From positions 4,092,001 to 4,156,000 of the forward strand of contig NZ_BAAAWO010000001.1 in assembly GCF_039535115.1 (NCBI RefSeq): 64,000 nucleotides of DNA, written 5' to 3'. Positions 25,722-36,300 of the stretch are shown piece after piece; position 1 is the first letter of the stretch, and each line of letters opens with the position of its first letter. Made by a program: the position numbers and the translations under genes. The notes below the pieces were generated by a model. It was not told the origin of the DNA. It ran no database searches and was given only the letters and a program-made list of their open reading frames with translations. This DNA comes from Paeniglutamicibacter sulfureus (GTDB lineage: Bacteria > Actinomycetota > Actinomycetes > Actinomycetales > Micrococcaceae).

Positions 25722-26603
25722 GTGACTTCCGTAGAATCGACCCCGCCACCACTGCTCGGTGCCACCGAGATCCGCCGCCTCGCCGGTGAGCTCGACGTGC
25801 GCCCCACCAAGACCCTGGGGCAGAACTTCGTCATCGACGGAAACACCATCCGGCGCATCGTGGCGACCGCCAAGCTCGATCCTGCCGAGACCGTGCTCGA
25901 GGTCGGGCCGGGCCTCGGCTCGCTGACCCTGGGCCTGCTCGATGCCGCCGCCCGCGTCGTTGCGGTGGAAATCGACCCGAAGCTTGCCGCCCGGCTGCCG
26001 CGGACCGCGGCCGAATTCCGCCCGGAGAAGGCAGCGAACCTCACTGTCATCCTCTCCGACGCGCTGAAGGTCACCGAGCTTGAGCACCCGCCCACGGCCC
26101 TGGTGGCGAACCTGCCCTACAACGTCGCTGTGCCGGTGGTGCTCCACTTGCTCGAGCATTTCCCCTCGCTGCAGCACGGCTTGGTCATGGTCCAGGACGA
26201 GGTCGCCGACCGCATGGCAGCCGGCCCGGGCAACAAGACCTACGGGGTGCCCTCGGTCAAGGGCGCCTGGTACGGCACCATGCGCAAGGCCGGCGTCATC
26301 GGCATGAACGTCTTCTGGCCCGCACCCAAGATCAACTCCGGGCTGGTCAGCTTCGAACGCGGCACCCCTCCTGAGACCACAGCCACCCGGCGCGAGGTCT
26401 TCGCCGTCATCGACGCCGCCTTTGCCCAGCGCCGCAAGACGCTGCGCGCAGCCCTGGCCGGCTGGGCGGGATCCCCTGCCCTGGCCGAGGCCGCACTGCT
26501 GGCGGCGGGAGTCGATCCGCAGGCCCGCGGGGAAAAGCTCGGCATCGCCGAATTCGCCGCCATTGCCGAGGCGAAGGTCGCCAACGAACCGGCAGCCCCA
26601 TGA
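25722..26603 (+). CDS. rsmA: 16S rRNA (adenine(1518)-N6/adenine(1519)-N6)-dimethyltransferase
   Basis: A 293-residue KsgA/RsmA enzyme that dimethylates two adjacent adenines in the 3' terminal hairpin of 16S rRNA using SAM, a late small-subunit checkpoint. Motifs: [19 protein letters not shown] near residue 27, the SAM site [12 protein letters not shown] near 61, the catalytic [11 protein letters not shown] near 130, and the C-terminal [15 protein letters not shown] 25722 is the start. The stop overlaps the ispE ATG by ATGA, so the two are coupled, as in most actinobacteria. Confidence 0.96.
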   Translation: MTSVESTPPPLLGATEIRRLAGELDVRPTKTLGQNFVIDGNTIRRIVATAKLDPAETVLEVGPGLGSLTLGLLDAAARVVAVEIDPKLAARLPRTAAEFRPEKAANLTVILSDALKVTELEHPPTALVANLPYNVAVPVVLHLLEHFPSLQHGLVMVQDEVADRMAAGPGNKTYGVPSVKGAWYGTMRKAGVIGMNVFWPAPKINSGLVSFERGTPPETTATRREVFAVIDAAFAQRRKTLRAALAGWAGSPALAEAALLAAGVDPQARGEKLGIAEFAAIAEAKVANEPAAP

Positions 26604-27541
26604 CCCAATCGGTCGTTGCCCGTGCCCCGGGAAAAATCAACTGCTACTTCAGGGTCGGACCGCCCCGCGAGGACGGCTACCACTCGGTGGCCAGTCTGTA
26701 CCTGGCCGTCTCCCTTTATGAGGACGTTGCCGCCACCGCCCGGGACGACGAGGAAATCCAGGTCTTCCTGCACCCGGACTCCACCGCGGTCTCCGACCCT
26801 GAGTCATTCCCGCTGGGTCCGGAAAACCTCGTGGTCAAGGCGGCAATGCTGCTGCGCGAACACACCGGACACTACGCCGGGGTCGATTTGTGCATCACCA
26901 AGCGCGTGCCCATCGCCGGGGGCATGGGCGGGGGATCAGCCGACGCCGCCGCCACGCTCGTGGCGTGCAACGCCCTGTGGGGCACCGGGCTGACCCGCGA
27001 GGAACTTTCCCGCTTGGGCGCCCGCCTGGGCGCCGACGTGCCTTTCGCCCTGCAGGGCGGCGCCGCCGTCGGCCTGGGTGTGGGCGACGAGCTGGCCCCG
27101 CTGTTGTTGCGCACGCGCACCGACTGGGTGCTGGTCCCTGCCTCTTACGGGCTGTCCACTCCGCGCGTGTACGGCATGCTCGACCGGTTGCGGGCCAACG
27201 AGGTCGTCGAAACCCCCACCGAGGTCGACCCGCGCATGGTCGGGGCACTGTTGGACGGGGACCTGGACGCGTTGGCGCCCCTGCTCGTGAACGACATGAC
27301 CCGTGCGGCCCTGGCCCTGGCCCCGGAACTGGGCGTGGTGCGCGACGTCGGCGAGGCCGCTGGCGCACTGCACGCGCTGGTCTCCGGTTCCGGTCCGACG
27401 CTGGCCCTGCTCGCCCGCGACCAGCCCCACGGCGCTGAAATCATCGCCCAGCTTTCCGACGAAGCGGGCGTGGCAACCCTGCAGGTCCACGGCCCGGTCC
27501 CCGGAGCCGGTATCCTGCCCACCGTCATCGAATCCCCGTAA
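26600..27541 (+). CDS. ispE: 4-(cytidine 5'-diphospho)-2-C-methyl-D-erythritol kinase
   Basis: A 313-residue GHMP kinase of the non-mevalonate isoprenoid pathway, phosphorylating CDP-methylerythritol at the 2-hydroxyl. The N-terminal [15 protein letters not shown], the glycine-rich ATP loop [17 protein letters not shown] near residue 105, and [15 protein letters not shown] near 145 identify it. [12 protein letters not shown] near residue 265 is the third GHMP motif. It is translationally coupled to rsmA (ATGA), and the ABC-F gene follows 18 bp later with its own AAAGGAG. Confidence 0.96.
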   Translation: MTQSVVARAPGKINCYFRVGPPREDGYHSVASLYLAVSLYEDVAATARDDEEIQVFLHPDSTAVSDPESFPLGPENLVVKAAMLLREHTGHYAGVDLCITKRVPIAGGMGGGSADAAATLVACNALWGTGLTREELSRLGARLGADVPFALQGGAAVGLGVGDELAPLLLRTRTDWVLVPASYGLSTPRVYGMLDRLRANEVVETPTEVDPRMVGALLDGDLDALAPLLVNDMTRAALALAPELGVVRDVGEAAGALHALVSGSGPTLALLARDQPHGAEIIAQLSDEAGVATLQVHGPVPGAGILPTVIESP

Positions 27542-27559
27542 CAAAAGGAGCACCACAAC

Positions 27560-29368
<1,809 letters not shown>

Positions 29369-29427
29369 CTGTTCGACCCACGACTTCGCTACCGCCCACT
29401 CCTAGAAAACCTCACGTGACCTAACAA

Positions 29428-29472
29428 ATCCGCTTCCCCGTTTGGCAAAAATGCCAAACGGAGAAGGGCGGA
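29428..29472 (+). terminator. Hairpin after the ABC-F gene
   Basis: CCGTTTGGCA (29439-29448) and TGCCAAACGG (29453-29462) form a perfect 10-bp stem around an AAAA loop. Extra pairing of CCGCTTCC with GGGCGG is possible outside it. No T tract follows. Confidence 0.55.
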
Positions 29473-29552
29473 AGTCGTGGATTGGTTCGATTCACACTCC
29501 GAATCACATACGTCACCAAGGGAACAACGGCCACCCGCGGATCTGGCCGGGC

Positions 29553-29747
29553 TTAACCGGCTTGCCTAGGCGAGCCTGAAACCGAACTATTCGATGGCGT
29601 GGGCCATCTTGACGGGGCCACGTTCAGTGAGGGCGCCACCGGCGCTACCAGTCGCCAAATCTCCCAACGGTTGCGCAGAAGGTTCGCAATATTCAGGGCC
29701 ACCGACACCAGATCCATCAGCGCCTGGATGTAAAGTCGCAGGCCGAA
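29553..29747 (-). pseudogene. Decayed C-terminal coding remnant, family unknown
   Basis: On the minus strand a frame opens directly after a stop codon at 29748-29750. It encodes 64 residues beginning FGLRLYIQALMDLVSVALN and continuing IANLLRNRWEIWR, then a Pro/Ser-rich tail to a stop at 29553. There is no start codon with a ribosome binding site, so this looks like the 3' end of a truncated gene. The amphipathic helix with a basic Trp-rich end could derive from a transposase or another protein; I do not recognise the family. Confidence 0.35.
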
Positions 29748-29846
29748 CTAAAGACGTTTCGCTGGTTCCGTTACCAAGCGGTTAACCCCCATTGACATGA
29801 GACACACGGGGACCTTCGTGGAAAGTCTGCACTAAAGGGAACGAAA

Positions 29847-29885
29847 ATGTTCGAAACTGGTGATTACTTGGCCAAGTCGCCGTAG
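29847..29885 (+). CDS. Putative 12-codon leader ORF before the LuxR pair
   Basis: ATG 29847 is preceded by AAAGGGAACGAAA, a good ribosome binding site. It opens a 12-residue peptide (M-F-E-T-G-D-Y-L-A-K-S-P) ending at TAG 29883. It lies 83 bp before the first LuxR-type regulator. It may be a leader peptide or chance; no regulatory pairing was proven. Confidence 0.3.
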   Translation: MFETGDYLAKSP

Positions 29886-29967
29886 GATGGCTTGCAAGTT
29901 GCATGAGACTGTCTTGGGGACGGGCACACGCATATTTTGCCGGTAGTTGGGGAACAGGTGAATAACG

Positions 29968-32046
29968 ATGTTGGATCTTGCTTGGCGTCCTGATTTATTG
30001 GGCACCACCAACGGTACAGGGGAAAAAAACAGCGGGAAGTCCTGGGGAGGACGAACGCGTGAGCACTATTTGGATCTGATCAAGGACGCCATCACAGACA
30101 ACAACTCAATGTCCGTGGTGTTGACTGGAAGCCATGCTGACGACCGTGTGGATTTGGTGGCCCAAGCGATCAGAGCAGTGGATGCCTCGTGCGAGCCGAT
30201 TCACGTCAGCGGAACGGTATATGCACAAAAAATGGGCTTCGGTGCGTTGGCATTCCTACTGGCCGATGTCGCAGAAATCGAACAGCTCGGCCTGACGGGA
30301 ATCATGCGGGCCATTGCCAAGCGAAACCCTGATCGGCCAGTGGTTGTCGTTCAGTATCCTCAGTTGTTGGACCGTCAATCCAAGGATGCGCTGGCTCAAA
30401 TGGCATTCAGCCGGAGCGCGTTGGTCATATTGCTGATGGTGCACGGTGAAATCATGCCCCCTGAATTCCTACCTATCACCGGCAGAGCAGGCTGTACCGA
30501 AATATGCTTTGAGCCGCTGGGACTTGACGAAGTGCATCGGGTTCTCATCAAAGAGTTCAATGCCGTTCCAACACCTCTGACAACGGGCGCACTATGGCAT
30601 CGCGCGCATGGAAACATGGGCTTGTTGGTGGCCCTTGCTCGTGAGGCGATAACCAATGGCAAGCTGTGCCTCCAGGGGGAGCACCTCGTTTTGCTCCCCG
30701 GGGCATGGCCGCGGGGCGGCCGCGTGGAAGCGTTGGCCTGGGCCCAAATGTCAATGTTAAGTCACTCCGAGAGGCGCTTTCTCCAGAGACTGGCGAGACA
30801 TGGAACGATACGGCTCGTGGGGCTGAATCGGGATCGACTAAAAGACGTCGACCACCTCATCAGCTCTGGATTTGTTAGAAGAATCGGCCAGTCACTCGAG
30901 GAAGTCACGCACAGCTCCACGTTTCTCCAGGAATCCCTTGGGAGCGAAAGCCGCGCGGCCGCGGTCGGTCATTCAATCAACGACAAGGGCAACTTCTTTG
31001 CTTTCATTTCAGGGCAGGGAAGGCCATGGTGCGAACAGACCCACATAAAAACCCCATCGTCAAGGAACCTGTGTCGGCTCCTCGACGAGCTGCGGAACAG
31101 TCTCTTGGATGGTGAACTCGAAACCGCGGAGCAATCCATAGCCAACATCATCACTCGCTACCTCGATGAACTGCCTGCAGAACTGTTCGAAGCCGTTGTC
31201 ATCGCCGAAACCATTTTGGACGTTACCGCAGGTCGCCTGAGTCTTGCACTTCCCGTACTGGAATCGTCACTTGCCCAACTTCAGGTATCAGGGCATGACT
31301 ACGATCTTTGGATAGTCCGGGCCATGCTTGTCTACGCAAGCGAATCTGGCCGCGTTGCCGAACACGCCAGGATGCCTTTCGACAGAAGCTGGGAAACAGC
31401 ACGCTGGTGGTTTACAGAGTTGCTGTCTTCGGTTGGAACCAGCTCCGCTATAGGGCGGAACATGGAGGAGAGCCAGCTCCAGGGGACTGGCAACGGAAAA
31501 ATCCTTTGCAGGCTAGCTGCTTTGCGGAACGGGCTTCAGCCAAGCGTCCAACCTTGGCGGCCTTCTACGCAAACGACGACGACGATCGGGCTGGCATTCG
31601 CACTCATATATGCAGGCTGGCAAAACGGACACGAATCGTCAACGCTGGCCGGTCTCGAAAAGTTGGTGGACGCGGGTTTTGTGGTTTACGCCTTGCCGGA
31701 GTCAAACCATTTCCTTGATTCAATCTCGGCGGCAGGAAAGACAGCAGTTGCAGGTTTCGTCAATCGCAAGCGCAGGGGAAACGGGGCACATCCGACCTCA
31801 GGCAATGAACATTTCCCGGGTCAAGAATCCGAGGTGCTTCAAATGCTAACGAACCGCGAAAAAATGGTGGCTTCGGCTGCGGCGCAAGGTATGAACAACC
31901 AGCAAATTGCCGATGACGCCGGTGTCTCTATCCGCACGGTTGAGGGGCATCTCTATCAAATCTATTCGAAACTGTCCTTGGGTGGACGGCGTGAACTTAG
32001 CTCCTTGGTCGGGACCCTGGGTCTCAATAACCGTGTCGCGTCATGA
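29968..32046 (+). CDS. LuxR-type regulator with degenerate N-terminal ATPase-like domain
   Basis: A 692-residue protein. The C-terminus (about 626-681) is a LuxR/FixJ helix-turn-helix: LTNREKMVASAAAQGMNNQQ followed by IADDAGVSIRTVEGHLYQIY. The N-terminus resembles the nucleotide-binding region of large LAL-type regulators, but the P-loop position reads VVLTGSHADDRVD (residues 50-62) with no GK[ST]. The Walker B position reads VVVVQYPQ with no acidic residue, so ATP binding is doubtful. The middle is helical, with no known sensor recognised. ATG 29968 is used; GGGGAACAGGTG lies upstream. It overlaps the next regulator gene by ATGA. Base composition and codons are more AT-rich than the core genes, consistent with transfer. 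It probably controls the adjacent polysaccharide genes (inference). Confidence 0.8.
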   Translation: MLDLAWRPDLLGTTNGTGEKNSGKSWGGRTREHYLDLIKDAITDNNSMSVVLTGSHADDRVDLVAQAIRAVDASCEPIHVSGTVYAQKMGFGALAFLLADVAEIEQLGLTGIMRAIAKRNPDRPVVVVQYPQLLDRQSKDALAQMAFSRSALVILLMVHGEIMPPEFLPITGRAGCTEICFEPLGLDEVHRVLIKEFNAVPTPLTTGALWHRAHGNMGLLVALAREAITNGKLCLQGEHLVLLPGAWPRGGRVEALAWAQMSMLSHSERRFLQRLARHGTIRLVGLNRDRLKDVDHLISSGFVRRIGQSLEEVTHSSTFLQESLGSESRAAAVGHSINDKGNFFAFISGQGRPWCEQTHIKTPSSRNLCRLLDELRNSLLDGELETAEQSIANIITRYLDELPAELFEAVVIAETILDVTAGRLSLALPVLESSLAQLQVSGHDYDLWIVRAMLVYASESGRVAEHARMPFDRSWETARWWFTELLSSVGTSSAIGRNMEESQLQGTGNGKILCRLAALRNGLQPSVQPWRPSTQTTTTIGLAFALIYAGWQNGHESSTLAGLEKLVDAGFVVYALPESNHFLDSISAAGKTAVAGFVNRKRRGNGAHPTSGNEHFPGQESEVLQMLTNREKMVASAAAQGMNNQQIADDAGVSIRTVEGHLYQIYSKLSLGGRRELSSLVGTLGLNNRVAS

Positions 32047-34685
32047 GCGCGGGGGAGCGGGAAGTTCCCGGTCGTGCCAGGCTGGCGGCACGCCGGGAGC
32101 TGGCAAAAATATTGACAGATCCTGCATCAACGGGAGTCGTGCTTTCGGGCCCGATTGGATGCGAAAAATCATCGCTGGTGGACAGGGTGCTGAGAGGAGA
32201 AAAGCTGGAGGCGGTTCGCTTGCTTTGTTCTGCCGTGCTCGGCGAAAGCAATTTCGGGACCTTGTCACCACTATTGGTCGATTTCACAGAACCCCTGAAT
32301 GAAGCAGGAGTCCTGAAACACGTATGGAGCCTCTTGCGTTCACCGAAACCGGGCGGAAAGACAATCGTGGTGGTGGAAGAGGCCGAACACCTGGATGAGG
32401 CGAGTGCCTTTGTCCTGACACAGCTGGCATCGGCTGGTTGTATCAAGTTGATTTTGATGACAGTGGGGCAGGGACACAGCGAGCGTGTGGTGGCGGGGAG
32501 TGAGCTCGGAGCGCGACTGGCCAGGATCATACTGGGGAGGTTCTCCGACCGTGACGTCGCAGACTACTGCCAGGAGGAACTCGGACGGTTGCCGACCACA
32601 GCCTCTGCGCGGGTTATCGCCGCAGTCTGCGGCGGCAACGGAATGCTCGTAGGAGCTTTCCTGCGTTCTGCCAAACAACAGGAGATCCTTGTTGAATCTC
32701 GGGGAAGGTATGTCCTCGAGCAATCGCGGATCAATCTGGATGTGCACCTGGCCGATGCAGTCATCCGAATTCAACAACGTCTCGACACCGCTGCTGCGAC
32801 GGCGCTGGAAATACTGGCCCTGGGCGGAGCAGAAGAGGTCACGTTGTTGGCGAAGTACACTGGTGCGGACGTCGGCAGGCTAGTCGACGCCGGACTGGTG
32901 AGGCAAGTTGCCGAGTCTCGGGTTGAAATTGCGGCGCCTATCCATGCCCAGATCCTTCGGGACCTCATCCCGCCCGGGCGCAACTTGCAACTGATGGAGC
33001 GGGTCATCCAGCGCTCAGTCGACCATGGAAGTCTGCCCGAGTCCGTGTTGTGGGCATGTGAAAACGGCAGACACCTTGAAACCCGGCTTGTCCTTGAAGC
33101 AACCACGCTGGCCAATAACCAGCTGGATTTCCCGACGGCTTGGCGCTTGTGTCAACACTCGAATGTACTTGGGGGCAGGCCAGCATTCGCCCGGGAAGAG
33201 GTGCGTGCCTTGATGGGTATGCGCAGGTACCAGGAGGTCATGGATACGGTAGGAAAGTTCTGTTGGCAATGTCCCGATGTGGCGCACCTACGCGAAATGA
33301 AGCTAATGCAAAGCGTTGCCTTGCGCCGCAACGCCGGCAGCCGAGAAGAGACACAGCACCTCCTACAGGAATGGAAAAGCTGCACAGCAAGACTGGAATC
33401 ATTGGACGAGCCGGGGGAAGCGCGAGAAATTGCCCGGAATCAGCGGGCCATCGAGATTCTTGAAATGCGCATCGAGCTTGTTGACCGCACGGACCTAGGA
33501 TCAATTCTGGACAGGGCCAGGCGGTGTGAAAAATTATGCGACGACAACGGCACCGAATTGCTCATTTGCCGCGAACTCATATGCGAAATCCTGATGGACA
33601 TGGGCAGCTTTGTTGAAGCTGCCGATCTTGCCCTTGAATCTCTGCAATCGATGAGTGCATGTTCCCCCTCCGAAAACATTGAATTTCACCCCCTACTGGC
33701 AGCTGGCTTGCGATCGTTGTTTGCCGTCGGCGACTATGCAACGATCGGTGCTCTCAATGAATCGGGACGCTCCGGCTCACTGGAAGTGCAGCTGGATAGA
33801 AGCGGCATGCTTAATTTCTGGTCGGCATTTGCAACGATCCAGCAAGGGCGGTGGCCGCTTGCCAGAAATTTCCTGGACGAAGCCCGGGCGGAATTGGCCT
33901 GCCACGACCCCGACGGCCTGTACCCCTTGGCCGAGGCGCTGTACGGCTTCCAAGAATCGCAAACGGAGGGTGCCACGTTCGGCGGAGGCCAAGACCGTCG
34001 CGAAAACCTCATCGAACACGGAAATGGTCGCGTCGAAAACACCGACGTTTTGATGTTGGCCACCGGATACCGGCAACTATCGAGGTCGCCGAAGGAACCG
34101 GAAGCCATGGTCGCACTCATCGAACGGGCCCGTGCAGAGAAACGCAGCCAGACAGAACACCACCTGCTGATCTTGTTGTGGAAAATGTCGAATGGTCTCC
34201 GTGACCGACCGAGGGCGCTGGACCGCCTCGAGAGACTGAGCTCCGAAGGTGTGGGTCGACGATGCGGCACACTTGCGGCTGCCATGGGCATGGTGCGCTC
34301 AGGGCAATTGGTAGACATCGTCGGTGCAGCTGAGCTGATGTTTTCTTGCGGGGAGACCTGTCTTGGAGCCGAACTTCTTGCTTCGTGTCTGCGTGGCCAC
34401 AGCGATGGCATCGACGAGAGGAAGCGTGGGGTCCTGCTGCGTCAATTGGCTTCGTGGGTCACGGAACTTGGTGGCCAGAGTTGGGGAGCGTTGAGCGAGA
34501 CCATGAATGAACGTGGGGTGACAAACCGTGAAAAGGAGATCATCGAGTTGGTCGGCCAGGGGAAAAGCAACAGGGAAATTGCACAAAGCCTGACAGTTTC
34601 GCAACGCACAGTCGAGGGACACCTCTACCGGATCTTTGCCAAGCTAGGGATCAGTGGACGCGCGGAACTAGGAAACCTTGGTTAG
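32043..34685 (+). CDS. Large LAL-like LuxR-type regulator with P-loop
   Basis: An 880-residue protein coupled to the preceding regulator by ATGA. Residues 33-44 (VLSGPIGCEKSS) are a Walker A with the canonical Gly before Lys replaced by Glu41; Lys42 and Ser43 are kept. Residues 107-113 (TIVVVEE) form a Walker B. A long helical region resembling the TPR-like sensor part of LAL/MalT-type regulators follows. The C-terminal 55 residues are a LuxR helix-turn-helix (VTNREKEIIELVGQGKSNRE then IAQSLTVSQRTVEGHLYRIF). Its domain plan matches the upstream protein, so the two are probably a duplicated pair that act together. Transcription of the neighbouring exopolysaccharide genes is the likely target, but the effector is unknown. 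Confidence 0.82.
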   Translation: MSAGEREVPGRARLAARRELAKILTDPASTGVVLSGPIGCEKSSLVDRVLRGEKLEAVRLLCSAVLGESNFGTLSPLLVDFTEPLNEAGVLKHVWSLLRSPKPGGKTIVVVEEAEHLDEASAFVLTQLASAGCIKLILMTVGQGHSERVVAGSELGARLARIILGRFSDRDVADYCQEELGRLPTTASARVIAAVCGGNGMLVGAFLRSAKQQEILVESRGRYVLEQSRINLDVHLADAVIRIQQRLDTAAATALEILALGGAEEVTLLAKYTGADVGRLVDAGLVRQVAESRVEIAAPIHAQILRDLIPPGRNLQLMERVIQRSVDHGSLPESVLWACENGRHLETRLVLEATTLANNQLDFPTAWRLCQHSNVLGGRPAFAREEVRALMGMRRYQEVMDTVGKFCWQCPDVAHLREMKLMQSVALRRNAGSREETQHLLQEWKSCTARLESLDEPGEAREIARNQRAIEILEMRIELVDRTDLGSILDRARRCEKLCDDNGTELLICRELICEILMDMGSFVEAADLALESLQSMSACSPSENIEFHPLLAAGLRSLFAVGDYATIGALNESGRSGSLEVQLDRSGMLNFWSAFATIQQGRWPLARNFLDEARAELACHDPDGLYPLAEALYGFQESQTEGATFGGGQDRRENLIEHGNGRVENTDVLMLATGYRQLSRSPKEPEAMVALIERARAEKRSQTEHHLLILLWKMSNGLRDRPRALDRLERLSSEGVGRRCGTLAAAMGMVRSGQLVDIVGAAELMFSCGETCLGAELLASCLRGHSDGIDERKRGVLLRQLASWVTELGGQSWGALSETMNERGVTNREKEIIELVGQGKSNREIAQSLTVSQRTVEGHLYRIFAKLGISGRAELGNLG

Positions 34686-35493
34686 GCTGAGCAATCGAAG
34701 GCGTTGGTGGAAATTCGAGTGGACGATCGACAATTTCGCGTAGTTACCGGTCAACAATAAGGTATCCAATACGCGTGGTTATCGTCCCATGGCCTGACTA
34801 TTCTTTGAATTAGCCCGGGGAAGAATATTGGTTGGTTGATCGAATTACGTGCACTGGATTCGCGATTTCCATTCGAATAATACGCCGGGTATAGGCAGGC
34901 GTTAGCGTAAACCGCCTGCGTATTCAGGACTGGAGTCGGCGGTTGGCGATTGTCCATCTTGGGCGATCGACCCCCCAGCAGCCGTCGGCTCCTTGTCCTA
35001 CTGAAGCGGCACCTTTATCCGGTCCCGGACAATACCTGTTGCTACCAACCGTTGAGCAGTTCAAGGCAAGAGCTCGTCGCCCGTCAGTCTTCGCCAATTT
35101 GCCTTGTGCGGTCGGCGAAGGCTGACGTCGATTCATGTACTCCCTCACTACAAGGCATGAGGTCCAAGGTCGCGGAGCAACTTTTTCGGGTTGACATGCG
35201 GCCCGCTCCGCATAAGCCCTACCTGCGTCCTGTGCAGATCCAGGGAGCAGTCAACTTACCTCGAAAGGGAGTAGTGGGCTAGGTGAAACGCCGGGGAAAA
35301 CGCCCTCACTAGAGTGCTTTTTACGCGTGGCCAACCCCGCCTTGGTGCATAGCCTTGGGCTTACAGCGCTCACAGAATGCCTCGTCGCCGCGATGGGGAT
35401 ACTGCGCGCTTGCGTCGCTATTGATCGGACAATGCGACACCGCATCCACATTTTTGGGATGCAACTTTCCTAAACTACTTGGGGGTAATTTAG
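34686..35493. other. 808-bp non-coding stretch between regulators and polysaccharide genes
   Basis: No convincing gene was seen on either strand. The left half is AT-rich and contains a hairpin GCAGGCG/CGCCTGC (34895-34919). The right half contains a terminator-like hairpin (35279-35322). Its length and position make it the likely control region of the glycosyltransferase operon and a target for the LuxR pair. Confidence 0.6.
35279..35322 (+). promoter_or_regulatory. Terminator-like hairpin in the leader of the first glycosyltransferase operon
   Basis: CTAGGTGA (35279-35286) pairs with TCACTAG (35306-35312) with one bulged G. An inner GGGG/CCC pairing lies inside, and TTTTT follows at 35318-35322. 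It lies about 170 bp before the glycosyltransferase start. It could be an attenuator or the end of an unrecognised small RNA. Confidence 0.3.
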
Positions 35494-36300
35494 ATGCGCG
35501 GATTACAAGGTGGTGCAAGCGTTTCGCTTGTCGTGCCCACGTTCAACGAAGAACTAAACGTGGGCCATGTGCTCGAGGCATTGCCGCCTGGAATAGATGA
35601 ATTCATTCTCGTCGATGGGGGATCAACCGACGGAACAGTGGGGGTTGCTCGGGACGTCATTCCTGACATCGTGGTGATTCAACAAGCTCGAAGGGGCAAA
35701 GGCAACGCCCTCGTCGCTGGCTTCGCTTCGGCGAGTTGTGAACGGATCGTGGCCATCGATGCGGATGGTTCCATGGACCCAGCCGAAATTGCGGCTTTTC
35801 TTTCGGCCATGGACGACGGTGCGGAATATGTCAGGGGCAGCCGGTTCCTGCCAGGGGGCGGAAGCACCGATATCACGAGACTTCGGACATTGGGGAATCA
35901 TTTCCTGAATGGCATCGCCAACGCTTTCTTCAGAACCGCCTACACAGACCTCTGCTACGGGTTCAACGCCATGACAAAGGAAAGCGTGGAGGCATTCGAC
36001 TTCCCGGATCCTTTCAATTCGTCTCTTGGCCACGTTTGGGGTGACGGTTTTGAGATCGAAACGATGATGAGCATTCGTGCAGTCAAGGCGGGACTGAAGA
36101 TCGCAGAAGTTCCAAGCTTCGAGGCGGATCGGCTCAACGGTGAAAGTAACCTGAACACGTTCCGGGACGGTGGCCGCTGTCTGCGCACCTTGATTGTCGA
36201 AAGAATGTCTGTTGCGCGGTCAGCGGGCGCTCCCGATTCGTTTTGGAATGCCCGAACAGCTGGGAACACCCTGCACCGGAGAGGCCTGGGCCAGGCATGA
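35494..36300 (+). CDS. Family 2 glycosyltransferase (polyprenyl-phosphate sugar synthase-like)
   Basis: A 268-residue GT-A enzyme: VSLVVPTFNEELNVGHVL at the N-terminus, ILVDGGSTDGT near residue 37, RRGKGNALVAGF near 65, and the metal-binding AIDADGSMDPAEI near 88. SLGHVWGDGFEIETMM near residue 175 contains the catalytic acidic residues. It resembles DPM1-type enzymes that load a sugar onto a lipid phosphate, but without the membrane anchor of some members. ATG 35494 is preceded by TTGGGGGTAATTTAG. It is coupled by ATGA overlap to the next glycosyltransferase. It probably primes or extends the polysaccharide made by this locus; donor and acceptor are unknown. Confidence 0.88.
   Translation: MRGLQGGASVSLVVPTFNEELNVGHVLEALPPGIDEFILVDGGSTDGTVGVARDVIPDIVVIQQARRGKGNALVAGFASASCERIVAIDADGSMDPAEIAAFLSAMDDGAEYVRGSRFLPGGGSTDITRLRTLGNHFLNGIANAFFRTAYTDLCYGFNAMTKESVEAFDFPDPFNSSLGHVWGDGFEIETMMSIRAVKAGLKIAEVPSFEADRLNGESNLNTFRDGGRCLRTLIVERMSVARSAGAPDSFWNARTAGNTLHRRGLGQA

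Larger units (their letters stand above)
29369..29967. other. 599-bp intergenic stretch at the left edge of the accessory region
   Basis: After the ABC-F hairpin the composition becomes more AT-rich. The stretch holds a decayed minus-strand coding remnant (29553-29747), a 12-codon ORF (29847-29885), and presumably the promoter of the LuxR pair. No complete known gene or inverted-repeat-bounded mobile element was recognised. Confidence 0.6.

Noticed and set aside
29594..29785. 63-codon + strand frame in the left intergenic gap
   Set aside because: Pro/Ser-rich without domain or ribosome binding site; the antisense remnant looks more protein-like.
35321..35518. Minus-strand frame with CERC motif, possible zinc-ribbon protein
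   Set aside because: A single CxxC in 65 codons overlapping the glycosyltransferase start, with no ribosome binding site; chance is more likely.
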